A stretch of DNA of 60,014 bases from Bordetella petrii. Lineage in GTDB: Bacteria; Pseudomonadota; Gammaproteobacteria; Burkholderiales; Burkholderiaceae_B. This document shows, piece by piece, positions 41,088-49,610 of this stretch. Both the position numbers and the translations under genes were made by a program. Below the pieces are notes generated by a model. That model was not told the DNA's origin. It was given only the letters and a program-made list of their open reading frames with translations, and did no database searches. The stretch lies in the NCBI GenBank assembly GCA_017745595.1, contig WMBV01000009.1, positions 1 through 60,014 of the forward strand, written 5' to 3'. Each line of letters starts with the position of its first letter. Within the stretch, counting starts at the first letter, position 1.

Positions 41088-43714
41088 GCAATGCCCCCCA
41101 GGTCGGCCTGTGCATCTTTACGCCGTGGAACCAAGCGGACGCGCTGCACATAAGCGCCATCTGCACGCGTGGAGGCATCCAGCAAGGTTTCGGACATATC
41201 GGCCCGAAAGAAATTGCAGCCCGCCAGGTTGGCGCCTATAAAACTGGCCTTTTGGAAATTTGCTTGCATCAAATTGCTGCCGGCAAGGTCCGCCATATCC
41301 AGATTGGCACGGACAAACAGTGCCTGGGGTGATTCGATTCTGCGCAGGTCGCAGCCGGCCAGGCAAGCCTGGGTAAAATCGCATTGTTCCAACGTCGCGC
41401 CCTGAAAGCTGACATTCGTGAACTGGATTTCGCGGAACATCGTCTGCTGGATATGGCTGTCCTGAAACGAATAACCGACAAATGACACGGTGTCCAGAAA
41501 CACGCACTTCGCCGCTACGGAAGTTTTCAGATGGCCGTGCTGAAAGGTACTTTCAAACGCGGCGCAAGCGTTGAGCACACACTCATCGCAGCAGAGGTTT
41601 TCAACAGTCGAATGCTCAAAACTGACTTTATCGAGGCGGGATTCGGCAAGCGCGACATCTGTAAATACCGAATTCTCGAACGTAAGACTGCGGAGATCCA
41701 TCTCGCGCATCCCGCAATTCCGCCACTCGGCATGCTTCATGACGAAATTATCCAAGATGCCAGACTCGAAGGCGCAGCGGACAAATACCGTCCGGGTCTC
41801 GCAAATGATTCCTTCGAATTTCGTCCCCTTGAACGACACGCCCTCAAAGGTCGCTTCACTGATATTGGCCCGTGCAAGGACGGCATTGTCCAGGCAGCAA
41901 GTGACGAAACTTGCGCGCGCCAGCACGGTTTCCTCAAACCGCGCTCCGGCCAAGTTTGTATTCGTCAGGTTCGCTCCTTCCAGCCAGGTTCGCGAAAAAT
42001 CAGCGCCGGCCAAATCCATGCCCGACAAATCGGCTCCCGTCAGATCCATGTCTGACAGTTTTCGGTTAAGCCGATATTTTCTTTCCACCTGCTCTCGAAT
42101 TTGCCGCGCACGATCGGGCGCCGCCTTTTCTACGCCTTGCTGAAAATGCACCGAATATAAATAGGTTTGCTTTAAGGCCCTTTTTCCATAAGCGTACATT
42201 TCTCGCGTCGAAACGCCTTCGGCCTCTTTTCCCGAAAACGATGCACGCAACCCACTGCGGAACTGTGAATTCCGCACCGATTGGAATATTGAGTCCAGAT
42301 CAGGCGGGCCACGGTGCGGCAATGTGAATTCCCCGGATTGGGGCAACAGGGGAGCAGCGACGGCGCGAAACAATTCAGCATCGCGCTCATTACCCGCGGC
42401 CTCAATGTCGCGACGCGTTTCTTCGTAGATCTTCCGTTGCTCCTGCTTCTGCTGCTCGATCACGTCCAGGTGCATCTTCTGGTAGTACTCTGCCAACTCA
42501 GGCAGCTCAGTCAAAGTTACAGGCTTGACGGGGCCCACGAATCCACCCGGTTGATACCCGTCGGTATCGCGGCGCAAGCGGTCTGTCAGCTTGGAGAGCA
42601 ATGCGTGCTTCTCGAGGGGGATGTTCTCCAGCCATGGAGCAAGGATATCCGCGGGCATCAGGTCGGCGTCGCGCAGCGCATCGAGGGCCGCTGTATCGAA
42701 ATCCATGCGTCGCGCATAGACATGCGTGTAGTGCGCCATTGGGCGCGGCCGATCCGCATATTCCATGGCCGCCATGATGGTACTGACGTCGATACCGTCA
42801 CTTTCAATGATCGGAACCTGCCCGTGGAAAAGCAATACGTAGCTGGTACGGTGCGGCAGAAACCACGCCGTGGTGGGGCGCAGTGGCACCTCATCGAGCG
42901 CTTCCGCGTCTTTTCGCTTGATGAAGCAACGGGCGCGCAAACCGGCAATCGACCCAGACCAGCACTGCAGCTCTGGATGCATGTTCCAGAACTCGAAAGG
43001 CTCATTCATGGCCAGCGCATCTCGCTCATGCCAGACCTGATCGTCGCTGGCGGCATTGAATGCCGAAAACTGCAAGTCGTCAAAAAATCCCGTGCCGACT
43101 TCCTTGATCCATTTTTCGTCGGCTGTGCCCAGCTTGGACAAGCGCCGGGGCCTGTCGATCCCGATCAAACCGAAATTATAGGGGGCGGGCCGCTGCCCTT
43201 TACTGTGGATCCGCTCGACAGGAGATTCTAGATTGGGCAAGCGGACCGCCGTCGTCCCGTTAATCTCGACTGCATCCACCCCTGCGCCCTGTGGATTATC
43301 CGGCACGGTGCTGCCGCCAAACGAACGGCTCCACGTCAACGGCATTTCGTCGAACGGATGCGGATCCGAAATCCGATCCCCGATCCAATAACGATCGCCG
43401 AACACAATGCCATCCTTGCGTTTGTCGCCCACTCGCGCGCTGACCATGCACTGAGTCTTGTCCGGTTGGTGGGCAGTATAGGCATTGCCGCTTACCAAAT
43501 ACTCCGGATGCGGCTTCGGCATAATAAAATCCAGCACTTCATCGGCATCGAGTTCCGGCAGAACGTCGTTCAGCAATGTCTGTTCTGTCTCGATTACGAC
43601 ATCCTCGCCCTTATGCCGAATCAGTACCGCGACAGCAACAGATAGAAAATTCATGCCTCGCCATTGATAGGGCCGGGGCATGACTGTCAATCGCAACGGT
43701 TTGATGAATTTCAT
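41084..43714 (-). CDS. DUF2169 protein fused to a pentapeptide-repeat domain
   Basis: 876 residues. The first ~320 match DUF2169 (KFIKPLRLTVMPRPYQWRG; later GDRYW, FGGS and the PVERIHSKGQRPAPYNFGLIG stretch), an adaptor domain of type VI secretion loci that helps mount effectors on VgrG. A charged, coiled-coil-like linker (about 420-545, EQQKQEQRKIYEETRRDIEAAG) leads to pentapeptide repeats from about 553 to 862 (LTGADLSGMDLAGADF). It overlaps both neighbours by ATGA quartets. The fusion of adaptor and beta-helix in one chain, plus a second free pentapeptide protein, is notable. Confidence 0.9.
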   Translation of the reverse strand: MKFIKPLRLTVMPRPYQWRGMNFLSVAVAVLIRHKGEDVVIETEQTLLNDVLPELDADEVLDFIMPKPHPEYLVSGNAYTAHQPDKTQCMVSARVGDKRKDGIVFGDRYWIGDRISDPHPFDEMPLTWSRSFGGSTVPDNPQGAGVDAVEINGTTAVRLPNLESPVERIHSKGQRPAPYNFGLIGIDRPRRLSKLGTADEKWIKEVGTGFFDDLQFSAFNAASDDQVWHERDALAMNEPFEFWNMHPELQCWSGSIAGLRARCFIKRKDAEALDEVPLRPTTAWFLPHRTSYVLLFHGQVPIIESDGIDVSTIMAAMEYADRPRPMAHYTHVYARRMDFDTAALDALRDADLMPADILAPWLENIPLEKHALLSKLTDRLRRDTDGYQPGGFVGPVKPVTLTELPELAEYYQKMHLDVIEQQKQEQRKIYEETRRDIEAAGNERDAELFRAVAAPLLPQSGEFTLPHRGPPDLDSIFQSVRNSQFRSGLRASFSGKEAEGVSTREMYAYGKRALKQTYLYSVHFQQGVEKAAPDRARQIREQVERKYRLNRKLSDMDLTGADLSGMDLAGADFSRTWLEGANLTNTNLAGARFEETVLARASFVTCCLDNAVLARANISEATFEGVSFKGTKFEGIICETRTVFVRCAFESGILDNFVMKHAEWRNCGMREMDLRSLTFENSVFTDVALAESRLDKVSFEHSTVENLCCDECVLNACAAFESTFQHGHLKTSVAAKCVFLDTVSFVGYSFQDSHIQQTMFREIQFTNVSFQGATLEQCDFTQACLAGCDLRRIESPQALFVRANLDMADLAGSNLMQANFQKASFIGANLAGCNFFRADMSETLLDASTRADGAYVQRVRLVPRRKDAQADLGGIA

Positions 43715-44772
43715 GGATTACCACTGCCAGTACTGCTGCCGCCACTGCTTTTCTTTATCTTGAGTTTTTTGAGCGCCGCCTTGACCGGACCGACAGGGCT
43801 ACCGACAAGAAAAAGCAGCCGATCCTTATTAAGGCCGATATGCACCAGCTTCCTGCCGATACCTTGATGGCAGTTTTCCCAAGTTTTATCGAAACTGCCC
43901 ATGCCGATCCCCGCATAATAATAATCTTTCTTGGCGTGAGTAGTTTTCAAGCCGCCAAATGAATAGATACGCGTATAAGCACTGGCAGAGGCCGCAGACA
44001 CCGACGCTGACATCCCCGTAAGTGTCCAGGGCGTGGGGGACTCCATGTAGTAGCCTTTCAAATACAGGTTAGCGCCGAAAGATCGGCGGCTGACATCATG
44101 GCGGGCTTCGGCGTGATATTCCCCGCAGTTTATGTGAAGATCGTTGGCCGTAATCTGGATAAACGCGCCATTCTGGATGTCCCAGAGCGTCTTGCCAGTT
44201 ACTTCATGCTTTTCGTCCCCCTTGATGGTCTCAATAACTACGCCCTTGACCATTGCCTTCAGATAACCGAATATCACCAGTTCTGATGGGCCTTCCTTAT
44301 TCGCCACGGCGACAGAAACGGCAGAGGCGGCGGCTGATTGGGCCGCCATTTCGGGGCTCGCCCCCTGGCTGATTGCCTCTTCCGCTTTGCTTTCCGCCAG
44401 TGCCTTGTCGCCCCCCGCTTTTTCGGCCTCGACACCGGCCGCCTGGATCGCGAGTTCTTCTTGCTCGGCTTGACTCATGTTTCCACCGGCACGCACGGCT
44501 TCGCGGGCGTTGTAGCCTGCCACCCTGGGATCCGCCACCGCAGTACCGACCAGGCTTTCGGCCAGCGGCTGCAATTCAATCTCGGGATTGCTGGCAATGA
44601 TTTGCCGCGCTGTTTCGCCGATTGAAGCCCCGGTTACGGGATCTACGTTGTATTTCTGCAGAATCGGCGCGATCTGCTGATCGAGAGTCTGGGCATCCAA
44701 ATCCAACAGCGCCACCTCATCGATTGCCTTGGCCGCATCCGAGCCCGGCAGAACACTAAAGGGGAGAGTCAT
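43711..44772 (-). CDS. VgrG-operon unknown protein P1 (paralogue of the next two)
   Basis: 353 residues. It starts LPGSDAAKAIDEVA, closely matching the start of the 44769-45797 product (LPGSDAAKAAAEVG). The first ~150 residues are helical and Ala/Glu-rich; about residues 165-300 are beta-rich, with IFGYLKAMVKG and DLHINCGEYHAEA, and the tail is basic and Ser/Gly-rich (KKLKIKKSSGGSSTG). No known domain is recognised. It overlaps both neighbours by ATGA quartets. Candidate roles are effector, effector chaperone or VgrG-tip extension. Confidence 0.75.
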   Translation of the reverse strand: MTLPFSVLPGSDAAKAIDEVALLDLDAQTLDQQIAPILQKYNVDPVTGASIGETARQIIASNPEIELQPLAESLVGTAVADPRVAGYNAREAVRAGGNMSQAEQEELAIQAAGVEAEKAGGDKALAESKAEEAISQGASPEMAAQSAAASAVSVAVANKEGPSELVIFGYLKAMVKGVVIETIKGDEKHEVTGKTLWDIQNGAFIQITANDLHINCGEYHAEARHDVSRRSFGANLYLKGYYMESPTPWTLTGMSASVSAASASAYTRIYSFGGLKTTHAKKDYYYAGIGMGSFDKTWENCHQGIGRKLVHIGLNKDRLLFLVGSPVGPVKAALKKLKIKKSSGGSSTGSGNP

Positions 44773-45797
44773 GGCTTGAAATACCTTCGTTTGGCACGTT
44801 CAATCAAAACCTGGGTCTTGCGGATTGTCAGTATGCTCGTTCTTTTGTCCTTCTTTTCATCGATGGCACGGCTTTGAACTACCATGTCATTGTCTATTCC
44901 CGCCAAGTACACACGCCGCTTGGTAACGGCCAGGGAATACAAGCCGATTAACAGCCACTTCATTCCCCATTTCGTCGCCACTCCGTACGCGCTGAAAGAC
45001 GTACTCATCAGCGACCTATAGTCTCCGGAATAAGTGCCGACACCCCGCCCGGAACGCAAGCGAATATTCAGGAACTCTCCTGTCGACGATGTTTGTATCG
45101 TGTCACAGTCGATATGAATGTTTCTATCCTTGCCCTCTCCCACGTTATAGGTAACGTCTTTCATATGGGAATGAATGGCGCTTCCCCCGACCGTGAGCGT
45201 TTCAGTACTTTTGAATATGTACTTGAGATCGCCATGCACCAGCATGATCAAGTAACCGAAAATTGAAAAAGAATCGGCGGTTGGCCCCGAGGCAGCCAAG
45301 GCGGGCGCTGCGGCGGCGGCAGCCGCGACATCCGGGCTCGCGCCCTGGTCTATATATTCGTTCACACGAGTCTTCAGATCCGCATAGGACTGCGTATCGG
45401 TAATGCCCGCCCTGCGAAGCGCGGCCGCGGCCTCGTCATAGGCCAAGGTCTTTTGCTCACCTTTGCTCAAATTGCCGATACCGCCACGTTCGGCGACTTG
45501 TCGCTTGACGTTATCGCGGATGCGATCCACGCCGGCATTCGGATCAGATATCGTGCTTGCGACAATATTCTCGGCAACCGTCTGAGTATTGGCAGGATCC
45601 CGTTCCGCCAATACCGTGACCGTCTTCGCCGATGCAGCAGCCGTAACGGGATCACCACCATACGCGATGATGCGTTCCTTCACGTACTGTTCCAACTCCG
45701 GCAACTGCAGATCTGCGCCTTGGTCAGCGATATATTGGCCTACTTCAGCGGCAGCCTTGGCCGCATCCGAACCTGGAAGAACATTTGGAGGGGACAT
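44769..45797 (-). CDS. VgrG-operon unknown protein P2 (paralogue)
   Basis: 342 residues with the same plan as P1: LPGSDAAKAAAEVG start, a helical Ala-rich half (about 1-165), then SIFGYLIMLVHGDL and a beta-rich core with NIHIDCDTIQTSS and YSGDYRSLMSTSFSAYG, and a hydrophobic stretch near residue 270 (KWLLIGLYSLAV). The tail is strongly basic (IRKTQVLIERAKRRYF). Pairwise resemblance to P1 is clear at the start and in the IFGYL and H/D-I-x-C region but low elsewhere, so the duplication is old. No known family recognised. Confidence 0.75.
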   Translation of the reverse strand: MSPPNVLPGSDAAKAAAEVGQYIADQGADLQLPELEQYVKERIIAYGGDPVTAAASAKTVTVLAERDPANTQTVAENIVASTISDPNAGVDRIRDNVKRQVAERGGIGNLSKGEQKTLAYDEAAAALRRAGITDTQSYADLKTRVNEYIDQGASPDVAAAAAAAPALAASGPTADSFSIFGYLIMLVHGDLKYIFKSTETLTVGGSAIHSHMKDVTYNVGEGKDRNIHIDCDTIQTSSTGEFLNIRLRSGRGVGTYSGDYRSLMSTSFSAYGVATKWGMKWLLIGLYSLAVTKRRVYLAGIDNDMVVQSRAIDEKKDKRTSILTIRKTQVLIERAKRRYFKP

Positions 45798-45806
45798 GTA
45801 TCCGAC

Positions 45807-46589
45807 TCAAAGGAACAAGCCGATTGCCGAGACGAGCGTAAGACGAACATAGGCCTTTCTGTCTGCCTTGGATCTTCCGGAATCGATCTCCAGCAGCCGC
45901 TTCCCGGTGCGAATGTCGCCGTGGTGCCCCATCGCCACCGCGGTACCAAGGCGTATTCCTCCAGCACTGAAATTCACGACCCATGACAGGTCCCCGGCCA
46001 CAGCGGTCACGCTGTTATTGCACCCGGAGGTATACAAGCCTGACCATATCCCGGCGCTCAGGTTGCTGATGTAGCGGTACGACTCTTTTTTCGACGTTAC
46101 CGTATTTCGTTCAACATTCGAACTGACCCGTATGTGGTTTGCCGATATGCGCACGTCCTTTGCCAGGATTTCCACATCGCTGCCATGCTGGTATGTCGTA
46201 TTTCCCAGCGTGTTCTTGAAATACGAACTCTTGAATTCCACGTTCACGTACTGATGCACGGTCGCGGTGAGGTTCTTCTTGAGTTCAAGGCCCGGCGGCA
46301 GCAGCGTGCCGCCGCTTGCCGCGTTTACACCGGCCACGAGCGCCTGCGCCGCCAACTCCGGCGATACAGGCGCTGCCAGAGTACTGGACAGAACTGGGAC
46401 GCCCTCGCTGCTTTCGAACGACGAAATCAGAGATTCAATCGGTTTCTGCCATCCCTCCAAGTCCACGCCGTGATGCGAGGCAAGATCGGAAACCTCGGAC
46501 ATGGACGGGTTGACCGGATCATCACGCCCCGCTGGCCCCTGGTAGCCCAACAATTCGTCGGTGAGTTCTTCTAGCTTGGATTTGCTCAT
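45807..46589 (-). CDS. VgrG-operon unknown protein P3 (shorter, diverged paralogue)
   Basis: 260 residues, directly after vgrG with a 60-base gap. It lacks the LPGSDAAK start but shares the beta core with P1 and P2 (DVEILAKDVRISANHIRVSS, YISNLSAGIWSGLYTSG). The N-terminal 100 residues are helical and acidic. The C-terminus ends in a hydrophobic segment (AYVRLTLVSAIGLFL) that could insert in a membrane. Family unknown. Its position next to vgrG is where a dedicated effector, or an adaptor for one, is usually found. Confidence 0.72.
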   Translation of the reverse strand: MSKSKLEELTDELLGYQGPAGRDDPVNPSMSEVSDLASHHGVDLEGWQKPIESLISSFESSEGVPVLSSTLAAPVSPELAAQALVAGVNAASGGTLLPPGLELKKNLTATVHQYVNVEFKSSYFKNTLGNTTYQHGSDVEILAKDVRISANHIRVSSNVERNTVTSKKESYRYISNLSAGIWSGLYTSGCNNSVTAVAGDLSWVVNFSAGGIRLGTAVAMGHHGDIRTGKRLLEIDSGRSKADRKAYVRLTLVSAIGLFL

Positions 46590-46649
46590 ACCATCTACTT
46601 ATGCCGGGTTGGAGGAAAAGCGCTGCCTACGCAGCCGATAGCATCATGG

Positions 46650-48533
46650 TCAGCCTACATTCCCGTGGATGACCAACTTGAAGTCACCATAATGGGTAGC
46701 GCCATAGGTGCCCCTCAAGGTACGAGTCACGGGCCCCTCTTCTGTCAGTACCTGTTCCCCCACGTGCTTGGCGGTCAGCACCCCTGTCGTGGTCGGCGTG
46801 ACATCGCCTGTCGTTTCCTTCATGACAGGTCCGACAATGGTCCTGTCGTACGGCCCCATGTTGACCGTGGTCTGCTCATGAAAGGTCAGGTCGGTTGCAT
46901 GAGTGACCTCCACTCCCAGAGACCCGGCATGAATGCTGTAATGCCCGCCCACATCTACAGTGTGATCGCAGCCCACCGAATGGCTATGATTGTTCACCAC
47001 TTCGTTGCACATATCCCGCTGGGCACGCTGGTGCACCAGTTCGCTGCCCAGCGTGTCGTCAAAGATCATCTTGTTGCACATGGTCGGGTCGCCATATACC
47101 GACTGACTGCGAAAGCCGCTCTGGTTGGCGCTGCCCGGCAATTCCACCGGCGGCATGTTGTTGGCGTTGTAGACCCGGCCCAGCACCAGCGGGCGGTCCG
47201 GGCAGCCGCCTATGAAATCGACCACCACTTCATCGTTGATGCGCGGCAACTGCAGGCCGCCGAAGCCGCCGCCCGCCCACGGGCTGGACACGCGCACCCA
47301 GCACGAACTGCTTTCGTTCTTCTGGCCGTAGCGGTCCCAGTGGAACTGGATCTTGATGCGGCCGTATTTGTCGGTCCAGATTTCCTTGCCGGCCGGGCCC
47401 ACCACGCGGGCGGTCTGCGGGCCGTGGGTGCGCGGAATGGGCGTCACGCGCGGCGCGCGGTATTGCACGCTGGACGGCAGCGCCGAAAAGGATTCTTCGT
47501 AGAACTCTTCGGAACCGCTGTTGGTGGAATAACCGCCCACGCTCATACGGTAGTTCACCGACACCACCAGGTATTCGCGGTTTTCGGCCTTGCGCGGATG
47601 GTTTCTTAACGTGAACAGATGGCCGGGGGCCAGGCCGCGGGCATTGCTCATGCCCAGATCCTGCTCCTGGATGCTCTGCAGTTCTTCCAGGCGCACGCGC
47701 GCGTATTGCTCGCCGTGCTGCGGCTCTTGGAAACCGCCCTGCCATTCGAACATTTCCAGGTTGCCGGGCTCGGACCCGCCCGACCGCTTGGACACGGCAT
47801 CCAGGCTGGCGCCCGGCTTGGTGAAGTCATAGTCCACCGTGGCATAGCCATCGGGGGTGACCTGGGCCGAGATTTCCCACATTGAAATGTATTCTTCTTG
47901 CGGCGTGGACACGCGGTCGGGGCCGTAGTAGGGAATCGATTCGTAGCCCGGCACCGGCGCGTGCACGGCGATGTCGTCGGTCATGATCAGCGTGTGCTGG
48001 TCTTTGTCGTGCTTGAAGTAGTAGTAAATGCCTTCGTGTTCCATCAGGCGGCTGATGAACGCGAAGTCGGTTTCCTGGTACTGCACGCAGTATTCCCACG
48101 AACGATAGCTGCCCGTCAGTTTCATCTCGAACGGGTAGCCGTAATCGCCCAGCACTTCCTTGATGATGTCGGGAACCGTCTTTTGCTGGAAGATCTTGTT
48201 GTCCGAGGTCTGTGTCAGGTACCACAGCCAGGGCTTTACCGTGACTTTATAAATATAGTTGCGCGAGGTGCTGCTTTCGCGGCCCACCATCACGCAGCGC
48301 ACGATCTGCCCGCTCAGGTAGCGGGCTTGGGCGGTCGTAGCGATTTCCAGCGTCAGGGGCTTGCCCAGCAGTTGCTTCAGGTCCAGGTTGAAGTTGTCGG
48401 CCAGTAGCTCGACATCGAACTCGAACAACTGCGACAGGCCTTCGTGGCCCGTCATCTGCTTGAACGTCAGGCGGTTTTCCAGGGGGGTATGCGCAATGAT
48501 GGGGCGGGACTGAATAAAGCTTGGAATATCCAC
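46650..48533 (-). CDS. vgrG: Type VI secretion spike protein VgrG
   Basis: 627 residues. The gp27-like base (about 1-370) begins SFIQSRPIIAHTPLENRLTF; the gp5-like OB fold follows with CWVRVSSPWAGGGFGGLQLPR, then FIGGCPDRPLVLGRVYNANN (about 415-470). The C-terminal ~110 residues are short beta repeats (TVNMGPYDRTIVGPVMKE, GVLTAKHVGEQVLTEEG) that would prolong the spike beta-helix; no separate enzymatic extension is seen. No tss core genes lie in the window, so this is an orphan vgrG island served by a secretion apparatus elsewhere. It is the first gene of the eight-gene operon. Confidence 0.93.
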   Translation of the reverse strand: MDIPSFIQSRPIIAHTPLENRLTFKQMTGHEGLSQLFEFDVELLADNFNLDLKQLLGKPLTLEIATTAQARYLSGQIVRCVMVGRESSTSRNYIYKVTVKPWLWYLTQTSDNKIFQQKTVPDIIKEVLGDYGYPFEMKLTGSYRSWEYCVQYQETDFAFISRLMEHEGIYYYFKHDKDQHTLIMTDDIAVHAPVPGYESIPYYGPDRVSTPQEEYISMWEISAQVTPDGYATVDYDFTKPGASLDAVSKRSGGSEPGNLEMFEWQGGFQEPQHGEQYARVRLEELQSIQEQDLGMSNARGLAPGHLFTLRNHPRKAENREYLVVSVNYRMSVGGYSTNSGSEEFYEESFSALPSSVQYRAPRVTPIPRTHGPQTARVVGPAGKEIWTDKYGRIKIQFHWDRYGQKNESSSCWVRVSSPWAGGGFGGLQLPRINDEVVVDFIGGCPDRPLVLGRVYNANNMPPVELPGSANQSGFRSQSVYGDPTMCNKMIFDDTLGSELVHQRAQRDMCNEVVNNHSHSVGCDHTVDVGGHYSIHAGSLGVEVTHATDLTFHEQTTVNMGPYDRTIVGPVMKETTGDVTPTTTGVLTAKHVGEQVLTEEGPVTRTLRGTYGATHYGDFKLVIHGNVG

Positions 48534-48885
48534 AAATACGCTCCCGAAACTATGTTTACAGTAAAGGGGGCTGCCGCCCGCCGGTGTTCATGCGAATGTC
48601 ATGCTGCCTGGATACACTGCCCCGATTAGGGATTACCCGGGCAAGCTACTTGAACTGAAAATCCGCCTCAAGGCGGTTTTCCCTAATAGATGCAACAAAT
48701 CTATAAGCTGCCGAAAACAGCGGCTAAATGACGGCAACACGCTGCCTGCCACGGCACGGGTTGCGGCCGGCCGGGGGGCGATACGGCTAGTGTCCCCGCA
48801 ATTTATTGTTACCAGAAACCGGGGCCATGTTCCTGCTACAGTGTCGGCCTTCCCTGGTTTTTCGGGTGCCTCCGGCACCGCCGCC
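48534..48885. other. Upstream region of vgrG and PIN-domain gene
   Basis: About 350 bases between divergent genes. It should contain the vgrG promoter on the minus strand and that of the PIN gene on the plus strand. AT-rich patches (around 48680-48710 and 48795-48815) are likely promoter sites, but I cannot pick hexamers with confidence. A proposed long N-terminal extension of the PIN protein through this region has no protein-like character. Confidence 0.5.
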
Positions 48886-49491
48886 GTGCCCCCGTCTAGC
48901 TCTTGTCCCGTCCCCTTCGTCGTGCTCGATGCCTGCGTCCTGATGTCCGGCATCGTGCGCCGCCTGATGCTGCGCTTGGCCGCCGAGGGCGTTTACCAGC
49001 CGGTCTGGAGCGAGCGCATCGGCGAAGAATGGCGCCGCAACGCCGCCCGGCTATGGGCAATACCGCCCGACATACTGGCCGCGCAATGGGCCGAGATGAA
49101 CCAGCTTTTTCCGCTGGCCTCCGAAGCCGACCTGCAGGCCTACGAGGCCGGGTTGCGCTACAGCGACCCCAAAGACTTCCACGTGATCGCGGCGGGCCTG
49201 GCCCGGCGCGCCCGCTGCGGGCTGCAGCAGCCGCCCCAGGTGCTGGTGGCCACCTGGAACCTGAAGGATTTCAACCGTTCTGAACTGCGGCGCCAGGGGC
49301 TGGACGCCCTGAACCCCGACCGCCTGCTGTCGCAATGGTGGCAGGCCGACGCGGCCCGCCTGCACGGGGCGATCCGGGCGGTGCCGGCCGACTATGTGGC
49401 CCTGGGCCGCGACCCCGAACCGCTGGCCGCCACGCTGCACCGGGAACGCCTTTACCGCCTGAAGGCCCTGGTGGCGCACGGCGGGCTGTAG
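48886..49491 (+). CDS. PIN-domain protein
   Basis: About 201 residues from GTG 48886; GTG 48841 is an alternative. The PIN fold is shown by FVVLDACVLMSG (first metal-binding aspartate), SERIGEEW with a conserved glutamate, LRYSDPKDFHVIAAGL (second acidic cluster) and WNLKDFNR. PIN domains are magnesium-dependent ribonucleases. There is no antitoxin gene next to it on either side, so this is unlikely to be a standard VapBC pair; it belongs to the longer, stand-alone PIN proteins. It ends seven bases before the locus B palindrome. Confidence 0.8.
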   Translation: MPPSSSCPVPFVVLDACVLMSGIVRRLMLRLAAEGVYQPVWSERIGEEWRRNAARLWAIPPDILAAQWAEMNQLFPLASEADLQAYEAGLRYSDPKDFHVIAAGLARRARCGLQQPPQVLVATWNLKDFNRSELRRQGLDALNPDRLLSQWWQADAARLHGAIRAVPADYVALGRDPEPLAATLHRERLYRLKALVAHGGL

Positions 49492-49498
49492 CGTGCAC

Positions 49499-49591
49499 AC
49501 AGGTGTCAGGCTCCGCAGGTGCCTGACACCGTGCGATTGAGACGGCTGCCGCACACCCCGGTGTCAGGCACCTGCGGAGCCTGACACCTGT
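49499..49591. repeat. Intergenic inverted repeat, locus B (perfect 32-base arms)
   Basis: Arms at 49499-49530 and 49560-49591 are exact reverse complements over 32 bases, separated by 29 bases. The arm begins ACAGGTGTCAGGCTCC. It is the cleanest member of the family also seen at 6279-6401 and 56079-56154. It lies between the convergent 3' ends of the PIN and threonine dehydratase genes, so it may fold in both transcripts. Confidence 0.95.
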
Positions 49592-49610
49592 ATGGCGCCG
49601 CCCCCGCCCA

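Noticed and set aside
48886-49491. VapC-type toxin-antitoxin pair
   Set aside because: The PIN protein is longer than typical VapC and has no small antitoxin gene upstream or downstream.
49499-49591. CRISPR-like repeat pair
   Set aside because: Only two units in inverted, not direct, orientation with one spacer, and no cas genes anywhere in the window.
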